DNA of 64,000 nucleotides from Colius striatus. Its lineage: Eukaryota > Chordata > Aves > Coliiformes > Coliidae. The position numbers and the translations under genes are program-made. The stretch spans positions 1,364,001-1,428,000 of the forward strand of contig NC_084776.1 in assembly GCF_028858725.1 (NCBI RefSeq), in the 5' to 3' direction. Positions within the stretch are counted from its first letter, which is position 1; the number at the start of each line of letters is the position of its first letter. Shown one piece after another: positions 47,701-60,980 of the stretch. Under the pieces are notes generated by a model, which was not told the origin of the DNA, made no database searches, and worked only from the letters and a program-made list of their open reading frames with translations.

Positions 47701-50700
47701 CTCACCCTGAGGGAGGAGGAAAAACCTTGATGATGAGGAGATTTGGGATGGACCCACGGGGTTTGTCTGCCTGAGCTCTGCCCTGGTGCTGTGCTCTGGG
47801 TGCTGGGTGGTTGTGACAGCACAGGCACCTGTCAGATGGGAAGGGGCTGCTGGAACAGGGGCTGCCAGCGTGGATGAGGGGTCCCTGCAGCCCTGGGGGT
47901 TCAGGCAACACCTCCCACCATGCCCAAACCCCTCACAACTCCTCTGCCAGCTCGGCAGAGTGAGAGACTCGTCTCTCTGCTGAGCAGCCAGTGTGACCTT
48001 TAGGTAAATGCTAAAGCCATTTGTAAGTGTTTGTTTCTGCAGGTGCCCCATCTATTATGCCACAGCTACTTGCTGAGCAGCCCAGAGTGCTGCCCTGGCT
48101 CCCAGAGAAGCTCTTTAGTGGTGGCCCATTACTCTGGCAGGGTCTGGCTGTGCCCCAACTCGTCAGCAGAAGCATCCCCTGGCAGAAGAATAAGAGGGGC
48201 TATTGTGTTTTGGGGGTCCTGTGGTGACTGACATGCTTTGCTGTGGTTCCTGCTGCCTCTGATGGCAGAGCAGGAATTTGGAGGATGGAGCATGTACAAC
48301 CCACAGCTCCCTCTGACAGCCCCAGCCCTGCCCACAGGGAGATTCGTGCCAGGACCCTGGCATTTACCAGGGTGAGGAGGGGATGGCCAGGCACAACCAC
48401 CCTGGTCCTATGGTGCTGCCCAGAGCCAGCACCTGAGCTCAGGCCATTTTTCTAAGCCTCCTCTCCCAGGGGAGAGGAGGGGAAGGAGTTTGGCTGTGAT
48501 CACTGACTCCAATGAGGGCAGAGCTGTTTGTTTCACAGGGAGAGTACTATGGCTGTGGGCTGGACCCCAGACAGCCCCATGGCCACCAGTGTGGCATAGC
48601 TGGACCTGGGCTGGGTCTCTGTCCCTGGAGCCAGGGCTGTGGCACACTAACAAATCTTCACAGTGCCTCTCTCATGTCAGAGCATCACCAAGGCACTTGG
48701 GAGAGTTAATAATAGAACAGCAGCGAATTAACCACTGAATAATGGAGCAGGGTAATAGAAAGAATAAATAATATATTTACAGACTTGCAGTCCTGCCCCT
48801 GGCAGCTCCCCAGGATGGGGCTGGCAGCTCCCCGTGGCTGTGAGCATGGCTGGTGCCAGGCTGAGGCTCAGTGCAGGGGTGTGCCAGCCCTCCTGCCACC
48901 CCCACAGTTGGGAGCACCAGGGAGTGATGTGGGGGTGGAGCTGGGCAGCGGCTCCCAAACGCCGCCAATCTGATGCTCCTGAATGGGGCTTGTAGGACAG
49001 AAAGGCTCTTGCTGAGCTGCCTTTTCATGCTCCCAGGCTCTGAAACAACTCCACCTCACTTGACTGTAATCCCAACACGTGTTAGTGGAGGTTTATTTCT
49101 GAAGCACTACGTGCAGCAGCAAGGGCTGAGCTGCTGAGCTGTGGAGAGCTGGCGTGGGCTCAGCGCCTGGAGGGAGCGAGGCAGAGGAAGGTGTGGGGGG
49201 TGGTGAGGTGGCTTGTGGGTCCCCTTGCCCATCTCAAGGCTGCCATGGGGCAGCTGTGAGGCAATGATTCCCAGGACCCCTGTGCTGGCTGCCCCAGCCA
49301 CCAGCTGCCACCAGATCGATGCTGGGGCACACGGGTTGTCTCACCAGCATGGAGCTTGTGTGTGGGAAAGCTAATGAATAGGCAGGGCTGTGCTGGAGGG
49401 GCTGGAGGCCTGGGGTCCCCCTGGTCCCTGCAGCAGAGCATCTCTGGGGCTGGCAGGGTGCAGGGGCCAGTGACCCCCTGGCAGGACACGCAGGTGGCGA
49501 GCGGCAGAGGCGCTGGCAGGGTCAGGCCGTGCAGGTGATGGATGGGGCTCGGCTGGGGACCCTGCAGACGGGCGTCTCGCTGCTGATTTATGGCTCTCTC
49601 TGATGGGTCTGTAGGAGGAAAGTGTGACTGAAAGTCAGAGGGAGAGTTTTCCTGGGTGCAGGTGTCTGGGGGAGGGCAGCTGGCTCTGGCACAGACCCCA
49701 GAGAACCACACACACTCTGCACAGGGCACCCCAAAATGTCAGGGTCTGTCTCAGGGAGGGTTTCCTGGTTCCCAGCAAACCAGTTGGAGTCTTTGGAGTC
49801 TGCTCAAGGGCTTTGAACCTCAGATACTCTCCTGGTTCCCCCTGGGGTGGGCTCTGCCCATGCCAGTCCCTCTGTGCTGTGCATACCCTTCCCCTGCACC
49901 TGATCCTTTATCCCTCTGGCCCAGGGCAACTGGCAGGTGAGGTAATGCCAACGTCAGAGCAAGGGAGCACACGGGCTGCACTGCCAGGGGCCTTCCTCAC
50001 CCTTGGTGACACCCAGAGCAGTGTCACCCCTACTCCCCACTTCTCCTCTGGGGACTGTGCTCCCCTGAGAGCAGGGCATGGTGCCAGTGTCACCACCCTC
50101 CACCCCAAGGACCCTCCGTGCCGCCTGTGCCACGTCCTGCGCTCCCTTCGAGGGGAGGGAAACACATTGGAGGCCCTTAAAATAACCCCCAACTGTCTGA
50201 GGATGTGAGATCCGAGTTAGAGCTCAGGGAAAGGAACAATTATCCTGTCAGAGCAGCTGAGAGCTTTTGGGAGAGTTGGTTCTGCAGCTGGAGGGTTCTT
50301 CCCCAGCATTCCTCCCCAGGAGGGATTTAGTGCCCAATTACCTGGTGGGGAGGAGGGTGTCTGCATGCACTGAGTGCCATCCCAGCAGGGCAGTGGGTAC
50401 CAGGGATGCCACCAGCTGCCTGCCCCAGGGCTGTCTGCACCAGACAACTGCTGCCTGCAAAGCTCCTGCAGAGGCTGTGCCCAGGGTGGGGGGGACGTGG
50501 GACTGGTGTTCCTCGGGGCTCATGCCCAGGGGACAAGTGTGGGTGCTGGCATGGGTGCTGGTGTGGATACAGGTGTGGGTACTGACACTGGTGTGTGTGC
50601 TGACATGGGCATTGGTGTGGGTACTGGTGCTGGTGTGAGTACTGGGATGAGTGCTGGTAGTGGTGTGGGTGTTAATGTGGGTGTTTGTGTGAGTGCTGGT

Positions 50701-53700
50701 GTGAGTGCTGGCACTGGTGTGGATGTTGGCACTGGTGTGAATGCTGGTGCTAGTGCTGGTACTGGTATGGATGCTGGCACTGGTGTGGGTGCTGCCACTG
50801 GTGTGAGTGCTGGTGCTAGTGCTGGCACTGGTGTGGTTGCTGGCCCTGGCATGAGTTCTGGCACTGGTGTGGGTGTTGGTGCTCATATGGGTACGGGCAC
50901 TGGTGTGGGTGCTGGCACAGGTATGGGTGCTGGCATGGCTTTTGGCACTGACATGGGTGCTGGTGGGCAGCAGGGTGGGGAGGGTTAAGGCTTCCTCCAT
51001 TAGGCTGCTGGGGAAATAATTAAGTGCTAACTTGTCATTTTTTAATGAAGTACCAGAGCTGGAGATTTATAATTGCTAATGAGCCAGAATGATAATTAGT
51101 TGGTTTTTAATGAGGGCAATGATCACTCGAAGGGAGAGAGAGAGCCAGGCCCCATTTTGGCCTCATTTCTTGTGTGCTCATGTGCTGTGTCCAGCAGCCC
51201 AGCCCAGCCCCAGCCCTTGGCACTGGCCCTGCCAGCTCTGTGCCCGGCTCTGGAGCGGTGCCACGGTGCCACGCTGGGTGCCACAGCCCCTGTCCAGGTA
51301 CCAGCTTCTGTCAGGGGGAATATTTGGATGCCAAGGGCATCTCTGCACAGCCACCTCTTGCATCACAATGGCTGTGGGCACCCCAGGGATGAGCCCTGAG
51401 CTCTGGGGTGTCCGTATGTCCCCGCTGCCTCCCTTGGGCATCGCTCTGCTCCCCTGACCCCCGCTGCACTCACAGCCTTGTAGCCCACTCCCATGTCCAT
51501 CCACTCCCAGCACATGTCCCCACACCCCCTCAAAGGGTGACATGGGTAAGGCAGACCTGGAGGACTGGCCACCCTGCCTGGGGACACCTGAGTGCTGTGT
51601 GACCTTGGGCTTGTCACCCCTTCTGTGCTCCCTGCCGTGGGTGCAGGTGCTGGTGGGTGTTGATGGCATCCTGAGGGAGGGTGATGTGTATGGGATCAGA
51701 GGGCAAAAATCAGACAGCTAATTAGGTAATTGTGGGTGATTATCTTTAATTAGAGAAAGAGAGGGGTGTGAATCAAGAGGATGGAGGCTGCCAGGCCCAG
51801 GGAGGTGCTGAGCTCCTGATTGGCCCCAGCTATGGAGTCCCAGGATCAACGAGCCCCTTGGCCACCTTGGCCCCTTTGAACACCTGCCTGCTCTCTCTCT
51901 CAAAACCCTCCCTAATTGCAGCAGGAACCTCGAGAGCTGGCAGTGATTGCCTCTGAAGGATGCAGAAATCAAGCAGCAGATGAGGGGAGATCTCTGTGAT
52001 ATTGTTTCAAAGAAAAATTAAAGACAAAGAGCAAAAAAGAGCAGAGATAGGAACAGCTGAAGGCAGCAGCGTGGCTTTGTGCTCTGCCTTTGCTACAGAG
52101 ATAAATAATTCAGCCATTCTGAGGGATCTTCAGCTTTCTGAAAGCATCCCCCAGCACGGGGCTCCAGGAAGCTGATGGTGTTGGTTCCCCCAGATGCTGC
52201 TGGGTTCCCCCAGGAGAAGCACCGGGGCTGAGCTGGGACATGTCCCTGTGGCAATGCCAGGGTGGTGTGTTCCTGGAGCTGCTGCCCAGCCCCATCACCC
52301 TGGCATCACCTGGCACTCCATGCTGTGCCACCAACGCCACATCATGAGCCACCTCAGAGAGCAGGAGGTGCAGGAGAAAACCTGCTCCAGGGAGCCCTGT
52401 CAAACCAACCAAGGCTGTTATTTCTCAAAGGTGTAATTAAGCTTAATTGGCAGTTATTAAATGGTGATGGGGAAGAGGCACAAATGGCATCAGCTGCCCC
52501 CAGCAGCAGAGGTGAGTGGGTCCCAGCCCTGGGCCCTTCCTGAGCCCCTGGAAGCAGGCAGTGCCTGTTCACGCTGTGCTGGGTTTTGCTGCTTCACAAG
52601 AGCTGAAACTTGACCTTTTTTAATATACAAGGCTGTGATTTTGGAGCCAGGAGCAGCTCTGGAAGGAAAAGGTGGGAGTGAATGAGATGGGGGTGAGGGA
52701 AGGGGAAGGAAAAGCAGCACAGCCTCCCAGCAGGGTTGGTTTGTATGGTTTTGGCACCCACAAAAGGCTGGGGCTGAGATGTGGCTGGGATGCTCAGAGG
52801 AACATGAGTGGGATGCAGGAGCCTGTCCTGGCATCACTGAGGTGCAGGAGGCTGTCCTGTATCAGTGAGATGGGGGAGCCTGTCCTGGCATCCATGAGAT
52901 GCAGAAGGCTGTCCTGGCATTGGTGGGAGCCTGTCCTGGCATTGATGGGATAAATGAGGCTGCACTGGCATCAGTGGGACGTGAGAGGCTGCGCTGGTGG
53001 GGCAGGTTTGAAGGATGGGAGGCAGAGGATGGGCTGGGCAGAGGGAGCCTGCTTGGAAATTGCAGCCCTGTGCTGAGCTGCAGATGAGATGCCGATAATT
53101 GCACTTTCTTTTCTTCCTTTCTTTCCCTTTTCCCCCTGCTGAGCTGCAATAATTGGGTGCTGTCGCCCGAGCTCATCCGCTGCCGACTCCCTCAACGGAG
53201 CTCTGCAATTAACAAGCGTCACCCTGTAATAAAGCCTTTAATATCCACTTTCGCTGCTCATACTGTAGTTGCTCAGCCCTGTTCCTACCCCCGTTATATC
53301 CCATCCCCATCTCCACTCCATTCCAGCCCAGCCCCGTCCCATCCATCCTGTCCAATCCCAGCCCAGCCCATCCCCATCCCATCCCTGCGGAGCCCGACAA
53401 GTTCTGGAGGAGCAGGACACACCTTTCCCCCAGCTCCCTCCCCTCCTGAGCGCAGGAACGGCTGCTCAGGCCCCGGTGCAGCCGCTGCCCATCCCCATCG
53501 CCCATCCCCATCGCCCCTCCGGCGGATGATGCTCAGGCTGGAGCGGAGCCCGGCACGGGGCCGTGCACAGCACCGCTGCACAGAGACCTCGGGTCCTATC
53601 CTGACCCACTTTCCACAGCAAAACCTAGTCTCCGGCAGCGTTTCAAAGGCGGCTCCCGCCTGGGAGCCCTGCACGGGGCCGGAGTTCCCAGGGTGCTTTC

Positions 53701-54411
53701 TAACAGCCGCTCACAATCCGGTAATTATGGGAGAAATAATAAATGTGTCAGTCCTGCCAGGAGTATTTTTCCCGGGCGCGAGGGGAGAGCCCCACGTCGT
53801 GCCTGTGCTCACGTGCATGTTAATTAAGCGGGTAAAAAGCTCCCCAGCCCCGTGCCACGTGCATTATTTATGAACACCTCGGGGCGGGGGTGACTTACGG
53901 GCTCCGCTCGCTGCACTGTGCTCTCCCCTCTCCCCCTCCCAGCTGCCGTGTGGCGGGGTCTGGCGGGAGCACAGGAGTCGGGACAGGGGTGCTGGGAGGT
54001 GGGGATGAAGTAGCTGACCCCGTGGCTGCCTGAACTCCCCCCACAAGGAGTCTGGGCAGCAGCAGCTGTGGTGCCCCCAGCTCAGAGTGGCACCTGGGGC
54101 TGCCCAAAGTGCTGCTTCATCACTGGGAGACACAGGAGAGATTGGGATGGTCTGGGAATGCTTAGGATTGATGGAATGGGATAGGATGGAGATGGGAATG
54201 GGATGGGAAGGGGAGTGTGAATGGGGATGGGGATGGGAATGTAATGACATAGCATAAGATGGGATGGGAACGAGGCTGGGATAGGAATGGCAATGGGATG
54301 GTGACCACAATGTGGGACTTGCCCTCCCTTTCACCTCCCAGGACCACCAGCACAGGATGAGGCTGCAGCCCTGTGCCCTGATGAAGTCAGGCACAAACAC
54401 TGGCCTCAGCT
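44758..54411 (+). repeat. Copy B of the 9.66-kb duplication (probable redundant contig end)
   Basis: Same sequence and orientation as 34112-43768. Relative to copy A it has 8 one-base deletions and 5 one-base insertions, net minus 3, which equals the length difference (9654 against 9657). All lie before about 47800, next to the poly-C side. Past 54411 the sequence continues into unique DNA that should directly follow 43768. All candidate elements listed for copy A recur here and should not be counted twice. Confidence 0.95.
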
Positions 54412-54464
54412 CTCCCTCTCTGGGCAGTGGGCAGCCTGAGAGCCCTGTGGCAGGTGAGAGGAGT

Positions 54465-54560
54465 TGGATGCCACTTTATAAATCATCGTCTCTCTTTATG
54501 GATGGAGTTTTAACCTCCCTGTCTTCTGCCTGGGGATTTATTAGCAGTTTGAGTTCCTGC
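54465..54560. promoter_or_regulatory. Candidate AT-rich element after the duplication
   Basis: CACTTTATAAATCATCG, CTCTTTATGGATGG, GGGATTTATTAGCAG and GCAGCAATAACTCACC. First unique island after copy B. Confidence 0.3.
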
Positions 54561-55084
54561 AGCAATAACTCACCATGCTCTCCAAGGTGGGTGGTAGGGC
54601 TCCTCCACACCCTCAAGCAGGCCCTTGGCACTCTGGCAAGGATGAGGCACCTCCTCATCCCCATGTCTGGGTACCCACAGACAGGGATGCCCCTGGGATC
54701 CCATCCTGCAGCATTGTCTTTACTCCAGTGCCATTCTGACAAGCAGCTGGGTCTCCTGCCCACAGGCAGGGATGGGGGCTGTAGGTAGAGCTGTGGACAG
54801 GGGTGGCTGTGCTGGTGCTGCCACCACCATCCCCAAAGTCCTTGTCTCAGCCCTTTTGTGTTCCCACACAGACCTGACAGCCCAGGGATTTTCATTCCCC
54901 AAAGGATTTTGTTAATTAGGAGGCTTCACAGCTGGCTATTGCTCACACCCACTCATCCCCAGCTCTGCAGGGCTCTGCCCACACACCCTGCCATGGGGCT
55001 GCATCTGAGCAGGAGCATCGTGGTGAGGAGGGGGCACAGACCCTCTCCCCAGTCCCAGCACAGGGACCTTGTGTCCCACAGGGC

Positions 55085-55200
55085 TGAGCCTGAGGAAGAA
55101 AGGCTGTTCCTGCCCCCTGAAGTTGCCTTCCCTGATAAGGTCTGTGCTAAGACGATTAAGGACAACTTTAGTGACGGGTTTTATAATCCTGCCTGAAAGA
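55085..55200. promoter_or_regulatory. Candidate AT-rich element
   Basis: CCCTGATAAGGTCTG, AGACGATTAAGGACAAC and GGGTTTTATAATCCTGCC. Includes a GATA-type TGATAAGG. Confidence 0.25.
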
Positions 55201-55494
55201 GGAATGTGTCACTGCCTTCATTCGCCCTGCCCTGTCCCTCCTGTCTTCAGCAGGGATGTTCCTGCCCAGTCACCTCCTGGTTCATCTCCTGGTTCTTTGG
55301 CTGGGGCTGATTTTGGTGCTGCCCTGGGGCCGGGTCTGGTGCTGGCAGTGTCTGGATGGCACCCAGTGTGGCAGCAAGCTGGTGGGCATCCTCCTCCTGG
55401 TGGGTTTCAAACCACCCAGAGCACCAGGGGCCAGTGGCGACATGGCATGGGCAATGTGAGGAAGGGCAGCAAAGGTGCTCACTGGCATTGAGTA

Positions 55495-55735
55495 AGCACT
55501 GTGTGTACCCCCTGTGCTTGTGCTGTACCCACCATCCCTGTGCTGTACTCTCCATCCCTGTGCCATGGCTGCTATGCCTGCACTGTACCCACCATCCCTG
55601 TGCTGTATCTATTGTGCCTGTGCTGTATCCACTGTGCCTGTGATCCTGCCATCCCTGTGCCATACCCAGCATGCCCATGGTGTACCCACTGTGCCCATGG
55701 TGTACCCACTGTGCCCATGCCATGCCCACCACACC
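55495..55735. repeat. 20-bp minisatellite
   Basis: About 12 units of TGTACCCACCATCCCTGTGC and TGTACCCACTGTGCCCATGG. The last units are nearly identical, the first more diverged. Confidence 0.9.
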
Positions 55736-55839
55736 TCCCCTCCCGCTGCCCATCGAGCGCGTTGTGAGGCAGGAACCGATCCCCGCTGCTCCCCTCCTCG
55801 GATGGTGTAACACCACCCAACCCCTTTCCAGCAGATCCC

Positions 55840-56150
55840 AAACTAAATCATTTATTCTTGACAAAAATCCAATAAAGAGCTCAGGCCTCTCCCCAGGCAG
55901 ATAAAGCCCAGATTAACGGGGCTGCCTGCAGCAAAAGAAGACGAACTGCTGGGAAGTGAGCGCCGGGTGCCGAGGAGCCTCCTGCCACCTTCTTGCTTTC
56001 CCAAGGCTGCTACAGCTCAGGGTTTTATTACAAAAAGCCACCTAAGTCTTACAGGCTAATCCCTAAATCCCAGCCTAGGCAAATGGGGGATGGATTTTGT
56101 AAATTGTGCCCTTTACAAATCTGATTGAACTTTTTTCTTCCCTCCCGCTA
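55840..56150. promoter_or_regulatory. Pair of candidate AT-rich elements
   Basis: 55843-55920 (CTAAATCATTTATTCTTGAC, AATCCAATAAAGAGC, CAGATAAAGCCCAGATTAAC) and 56015-56135 (GGTTTTATTACAAAAAGCC, GGCTAATCCCTAAATCCC, GATTTTGTAAATTGTGCC). CpG-poor and unique. Confidence 0.3.
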
Positions 56151-59100
56151 GTTCCATTTTCTTCTCCTCCCTCCTCCTCTCCCAGGGGATTTTTCTTCTC
56201 CTTGGGGACCACGATGCCTTTTGGTGGCTGTGTCCTGGCCCTGTTCCTTCTCTCTTTGCAGCTCCTTGATGGTGGCAGTGCCATGGCAGCAAGCTGGGAC
56301 TGTGGCAGGGGTGATGACTGGGGCTGGGGTTAGGGATGGAGCTGAGGACGGGGGAAGGGGCTGTAAACACCAAGCCCCATGGTGACCCCTCTTTCTTGCC
56401 TCAGCCTCATTTTACAACTTCCTGCATTCTCTGTAGTGCCCTGAGGTGTTTCCAGGCTGGTAGGGGGCAGAAATATCTGTGTGCCCATGGGGATGGGTGT
56501 CACCCATGGGTGCTGGTTGGGACAGGGACACCCGGGCTTGGGCTGCCCTGAGTTGATGTGACCAGGAGCTGGGATCCAGGGGAAGCTGCTGGTGGCTCAG
56601 ACAGGGACTGTGCTGTCTTTGGCTTCTCCTTGGAGCCTGTGGAGGGACTTGGCTGCCTGGCTGGGCTATAAATCCTGAGTGTCAGATGTGACTCTGGCCA
56701 AGAAGTGTGGAGCACCGCCAGCACCTGCACAGACACCCTTGAGCTCCTTGGGGTACCACCAGGACCGAGCTGGGAGGCCTGGAGATGGGTTTTCATTCCA
56801 GCACCCCTTCAGGGTGAGTAGCAGCTCAGTGTTGCAGCACATTTCTGTGCAGGATGAGCATAAACTCGGGCACGTCTTCCCTCCCTCCAACATTATTTCC
56901 TGTTTTCTGTAATTTAAACAAGATGTTGCTGCTGAAACCCTCTCTCTCTTCTCTGTTTTTCCATCAAACTGTTCTGCAGAGGAACATCTGGCAGCAGCTA
57001 ACGAAGGGGCTTCTCCTGCCTGTCATGGTGGAGACACTGACTTGCCCACAGCGGCCAGGGGCAGCTGGCAAATGGCACCTGGCAGCACAGGGCCTGTCAT
57101 CCCGAGCTGCTGGGTGACACGGCTGGCAGCGAGGACAGGGACCCGCCAGCATCCTGCCCCACGTAGCAAACAGGGAGCTGGGGAGAGGAGAAACATCTGC
57201 CACGTCTTTCACTGGACTCTGTTCCACCCTGAGCTGCTCTTGCTTTCAGTTTAAGGGTAAAGCTGAGGCTGATGGAGACCTGGGATCAGAGCCCAGCTCT
57301 GAGATGGGCTCCAGCCCTTGGTGGCTGGATATGAGTCCAGATCTCTGCTGGGGGGCTCAGATCCCCCCAGGCTGGCTCAGCAGCAGCAGTGGTAGGGGGT
57401 GATAGCCCTGAAGTTCCCCCTCAGCCTGGCCTGGGCTGAGCTCTCACCAGGCTGGATGGCCTCACCCTGTGAGATCCCTGACAGGATGAGTTCACCATGA
57501 GACCCGGGGGTACCCGAATAGCCCTGGGAGGAGGCAGGGCTGGGTTAGCACCCAAATGTGCACTGAAGGGCCCCTGAGCTCCTGCTGGTGCTGACTGTGT
57601 GGACAGCGGGGGGGGGGGGGGGGGGCGGGCAGGCCGTGCCTCAGTTTCCCCAGTGCCACACAGGTCTGTGGTCAGGGCAGCCGGGAGCCATCCAGCCCTT
57701 CCTCCGCTCCCACAACCCGCCCCGGCGACCGAACGCGGGTGTTCCATGTGCTGGGAGCCGGCGCTGGTGGATGCGAGGCGGTAACCATGGCAACTGCCAG
57801 GTTTCTCTTTCCTTGCCCTTGCCAGTCACCTTGAGATGCCACCACGTCCCGGTCAGCAGCCGGGCAACCCCCCGTTCCCCCCTGCAGCTCTCGTGGTCCC
57901 ACTGCCCCAGCTGCCCCAGAGGGATGCGGTGGCACAGGGGAGAGGAGGGCATCACCATCCCCAGCTCAGCTCAAGGGCTACATCCAGATGTCCACCAGCA
58001 CCCAGGTTGTACTGGGGCTCCCCTCACCCTCAGGGATGCCGTGGGGTGCAGGAGGGAGCTCCACACCACGCCGTCACCCCATCTCCAGTGCTGGCAGCAT
58101 CTCTGCCCGGCAGCGCCGGCGGAAGGAGCCCCCCGGGGCTCACAAAGCAACATCTGCAAGCTCTTAACCACGCAGCCGGCCCGGCCCTTCCCGAAATAGC
58201 TCGCTGGGGTGGGCTCCCGTGCCAGCACTGATGTCATTTGCTTTTATTTCCCTCCTGTCTGCTCCCTCCCCGCTGGAACCACAACTCGCTTGTCAGCCGT
58301 GGGGCTTTGCTGCCGCAAGCCCGGGCTGTGCCGGCCCCAGCGGGGCACTGCTGAGCGGCGGCTCCCGCTGCAGAGGGGCTGGAAAGCTCCCAGCGATCTG
58401 CCGCTTTCCCGTGTCCCTCGGCAGAGCCAGGACGTGCCCTTGTTTCTCCAGCAGCGGGGCTGTTGTGGGGAAATTGGGGGAAATCCGGATTGTTGGTGGC
58501 TGGCTGCCTCGGTGGGGTGGGTGCAAGTGGGGAGGGGCTGTGAGGTGGCAGCCCCCAAGGGGGGGTCTGAGGCCTCCACACCTCTGGCTGTACCCTCACT
58601 GCTCTGGGAACTTGAAGGAGAGGGGATTATGTGCTGGCTGTGCCCCAGCACGTGGCTCTGGCACCACAGAGCTTTCTGACAGGGTCATCACCAGGATGGT
58701 TCATCACCCAAAGCCTTGGGCAGCTCCTTGGGCTTTGTCCCGTGGGCTGTAGGCAGCCCCAGCCCGTCTCCACACACAGGGGATTAACCTGGCCACGGCC
58801 ATGGAAGCGGAGCCGGGCCGGCAGGGAGCCAGGCACAGGCAGGAACAGGCCAGCTGGCTGCAGCCCCTCGCTGGCTCCAGCACCAGCACACGCCTCTGCA
58901 GCAACGTGTCTGCAGCCGCAGCCGCCCGGCTCCGCGCAGGGCTCAGCCCCGTCCCTCCCACCACCTCCCCACCAGCACCACGGCGCCCCACTGCCCGCGC
59001 CCAGCAGCTGCCCTGGGCTGGGGGGATGGAGGTGCAGGCATCCTGAGATGGAATTCATGGAGAAAACACAGACTGACCTTGTCCTCTGCATGGGTTCATC

Positions 59101-59780
59101 AGGAGGACCTGGCCAGGGTCCCTCACAGGGAGAGCGGCGCAGCATCCAGGCGTTGCCTCTGCCCCCTCTCATCCATTTCTTAGTGCTGTGAATGGCCACT
59201 GCAGCTTGATGTGCCCTTGTCACCGTGTGTGTGGCCCCAGTGCCACCAGGGCAGCTCAGGGGAGCTCAATCTGGGCAGAGACTAGATGAGTCTTGTGGGG
59301 CTGAGCAGCACACAGGGTCTCAAGGGGAGGGGACACTCTGGAGTGACTGCCTTTGAGTTCTTCCATCTGCAAATGTGCTGTCACAAAGGAGCCCATAACT
59401 GGGGCTCTGGCTAGGCCAGGCTGCTGCCATGCTGTACCACAACAGGCTGCTCTGCTTTGCTTGGCACAGGCTACTAGGTAAAGGGATCACTTACAGTGAC
59501 ACGAGCTGTGGGTGAGTGCTGCCTCCCCCTCCCTGCCAGCACCCCAAACTGCTGCAGGGACATGGGGTGCAGAGGAGGCAGAGTCGATGCATCTCCATCT
59601 GTCCCACAACACAGGGGAGCATGTGGTGAGCTGGGGTGATGGGGATGTGCAGAGATCTCATCCTCCACCATCACCAGTGTCCTCACCGCGCTGGTGCCAC
59701 CGGGAGAGCCGGGCACAGCCGTGTCCTGTGCCGGCCGTGGTGCTGAGCCCCGCAGCCATCGCCGCCGCCGGAGCCACGGC
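56151..59780. other. Intergenic, no gene seen
   Basis: Mostly GC-rich unique DNA. A G homopolymer of about 17 bp lies at 57609-57625. Several long frames occur between 57.4 and 59.2 kb on both strands, but they overlap each other and resemble no family. Confidence 0.4.
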
Positions 59781-59784
59781 CGTG

Positions 59785-59915
59785 CTCATGAATAAATGAA
59801 GTGGGAGCGAAGCGTCTGCCTAATGGCACGGTGACAAATGCGCACCGAAACCGGAGGGAAAAGAGAACGATTTGAGGAATTCAATTATTTAACAGAAGCT
59901 TGTCTCTGGCATGAA
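59785..59915. promoter_or_regulatory. Candidate conserved non-coding element
   Basis: GCTCATGAATAAATGAAG, TGCCTAATGGCACGG, ACGATTTGAGGAATTCAATTATTTAAC. AT-rich island next to a CpG-containing stretch. Confidence 0.3.
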
Positions 59916-59949
59916 GCGGGGAGCACGTGCCAGCGCTGCCCCGGGCTCC

Positions 59950-59996
59950 GGCTGGGCATCCTGGGGCTGGGCATCCTGGGGCTGGGCATCCTGGGG
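59950..59996. repeat. Three 15-bp tandem copies of CTGGGCATCCTGGGG
   Basis: Perfect triplicate of a 15-bp unit. No function assigned. Confidence 0.9.
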
Positions 59997-60524
59997 TGCC
60001 CCTGGGACACGGGGTCTGCAGGAGATGGGGGATGGGTGAGGGCGGCACCGGTGCGTGGTAGGGGGCAAGGGAGAGTCATTTGCACCTCGCTGGGTTGGCG
60101 GTGCCCAGCCTGGGAAGTGCGAATGGACTCGGCGGGAGCTCAGCGCTCTGCAGAACCCCCGAGCGCTCGGCTGAACGCGGCGCGGGGCCTCATCCTGCTC
60201 GGCTGGGAGCCGTGGTGCAGGACGGCTGATCCAGTCCGAGTCATGCCGGGGTTTAATGTCACACGAGCCAGGACCAGACCTGGCAGAAGGGAATATGCAT
60301 CCAAAATTAAGTCAGTCCCACTGTCCCCAGCACCCACAGACGCGCGTGGCCGTGGCCACATCTGCGTGGTACAGAGGGCAAGGGGCACCGGCTGCCTGTC
60401 CTTGCTGCCTCGTCTGGGGTTCCCTCAGTGGGCAGCAGCAAACTGAGGTCTCAGATGTGTCCAGTCCTCCGTTTAGGGCTTATGTTGGCTGTGGGGACTT
60501 CCAGCTCCATCCCCCGGTGTCCTC

Positions 60525-60980
60525 GCCGCCGTCCTTTCCCGGAGCCGCGGGGCTGTGCCACGTCCTTGGCCGCGGCTGCCGGGGGGCGAGCCCAGCCCCG
60601 CGGAACAGGGCACATCAGCCTCTGCCAGCCACGCAGCCGGCGGTGACGGAACCTGGCAGCGGACGCGAGCGAGGGGAGGCGGGCGGGCGCTGGCAGGGCT
60701 GCGGGTTCCCGCAGCCAGCTCTCCACGCACGCCCGGCTGCTCCCCGCGCTGCCTGGGGACAGTTCGCTCGCAGCTCGCATATGCTGCGAGGCGACGAGCT
60801 TTATTCTCCTCCAGCCTCCTCTGGCTGACAGCCGGCGAGCGGCCGCGCTTGGGCAGAGGCTGGAAGCGGGATGCTCCGGTGCGGCACAACCCGCGCTGCC
60901 TCCGTCCCTCCTTTTCCCCCGCAGCTCCCCGGCACGGTGCGGTGCCCGGTCCCCGGTGGCACGCTGGCATCCTCTACACT
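60525..60980. promoter_or_regulatory. CpG island near the right end
   Basis: Dense CpG over about 450 bp (for example CCTCGCCGCCGTCCTTTCCC, GGCCGCGGCTGCCGGGGGGC, GAGGCGACGAGC). No coding start was recognised. It could serve a non-coding RNA or the first exon of the next gene to the right; in human the next gene beyond the desert is SDK2, whose signal-peptide and Ig exons are not seen here. Confidence 0.35.

Noticed and set aside
55256-55459. 67-residue frame with a hydrophobic signal-peptide-like start (MFLPSHLLVHLLVLWLG)
   Set aside because: No family match, no supported splice sites, and the opposite strand is also open over the same stretch.
57588-59223. Overlapping frames of 177-203 residues on both strands
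   Set aside because: GC-driven chance frames; none shows a domain, a conserved motif or exon borders.
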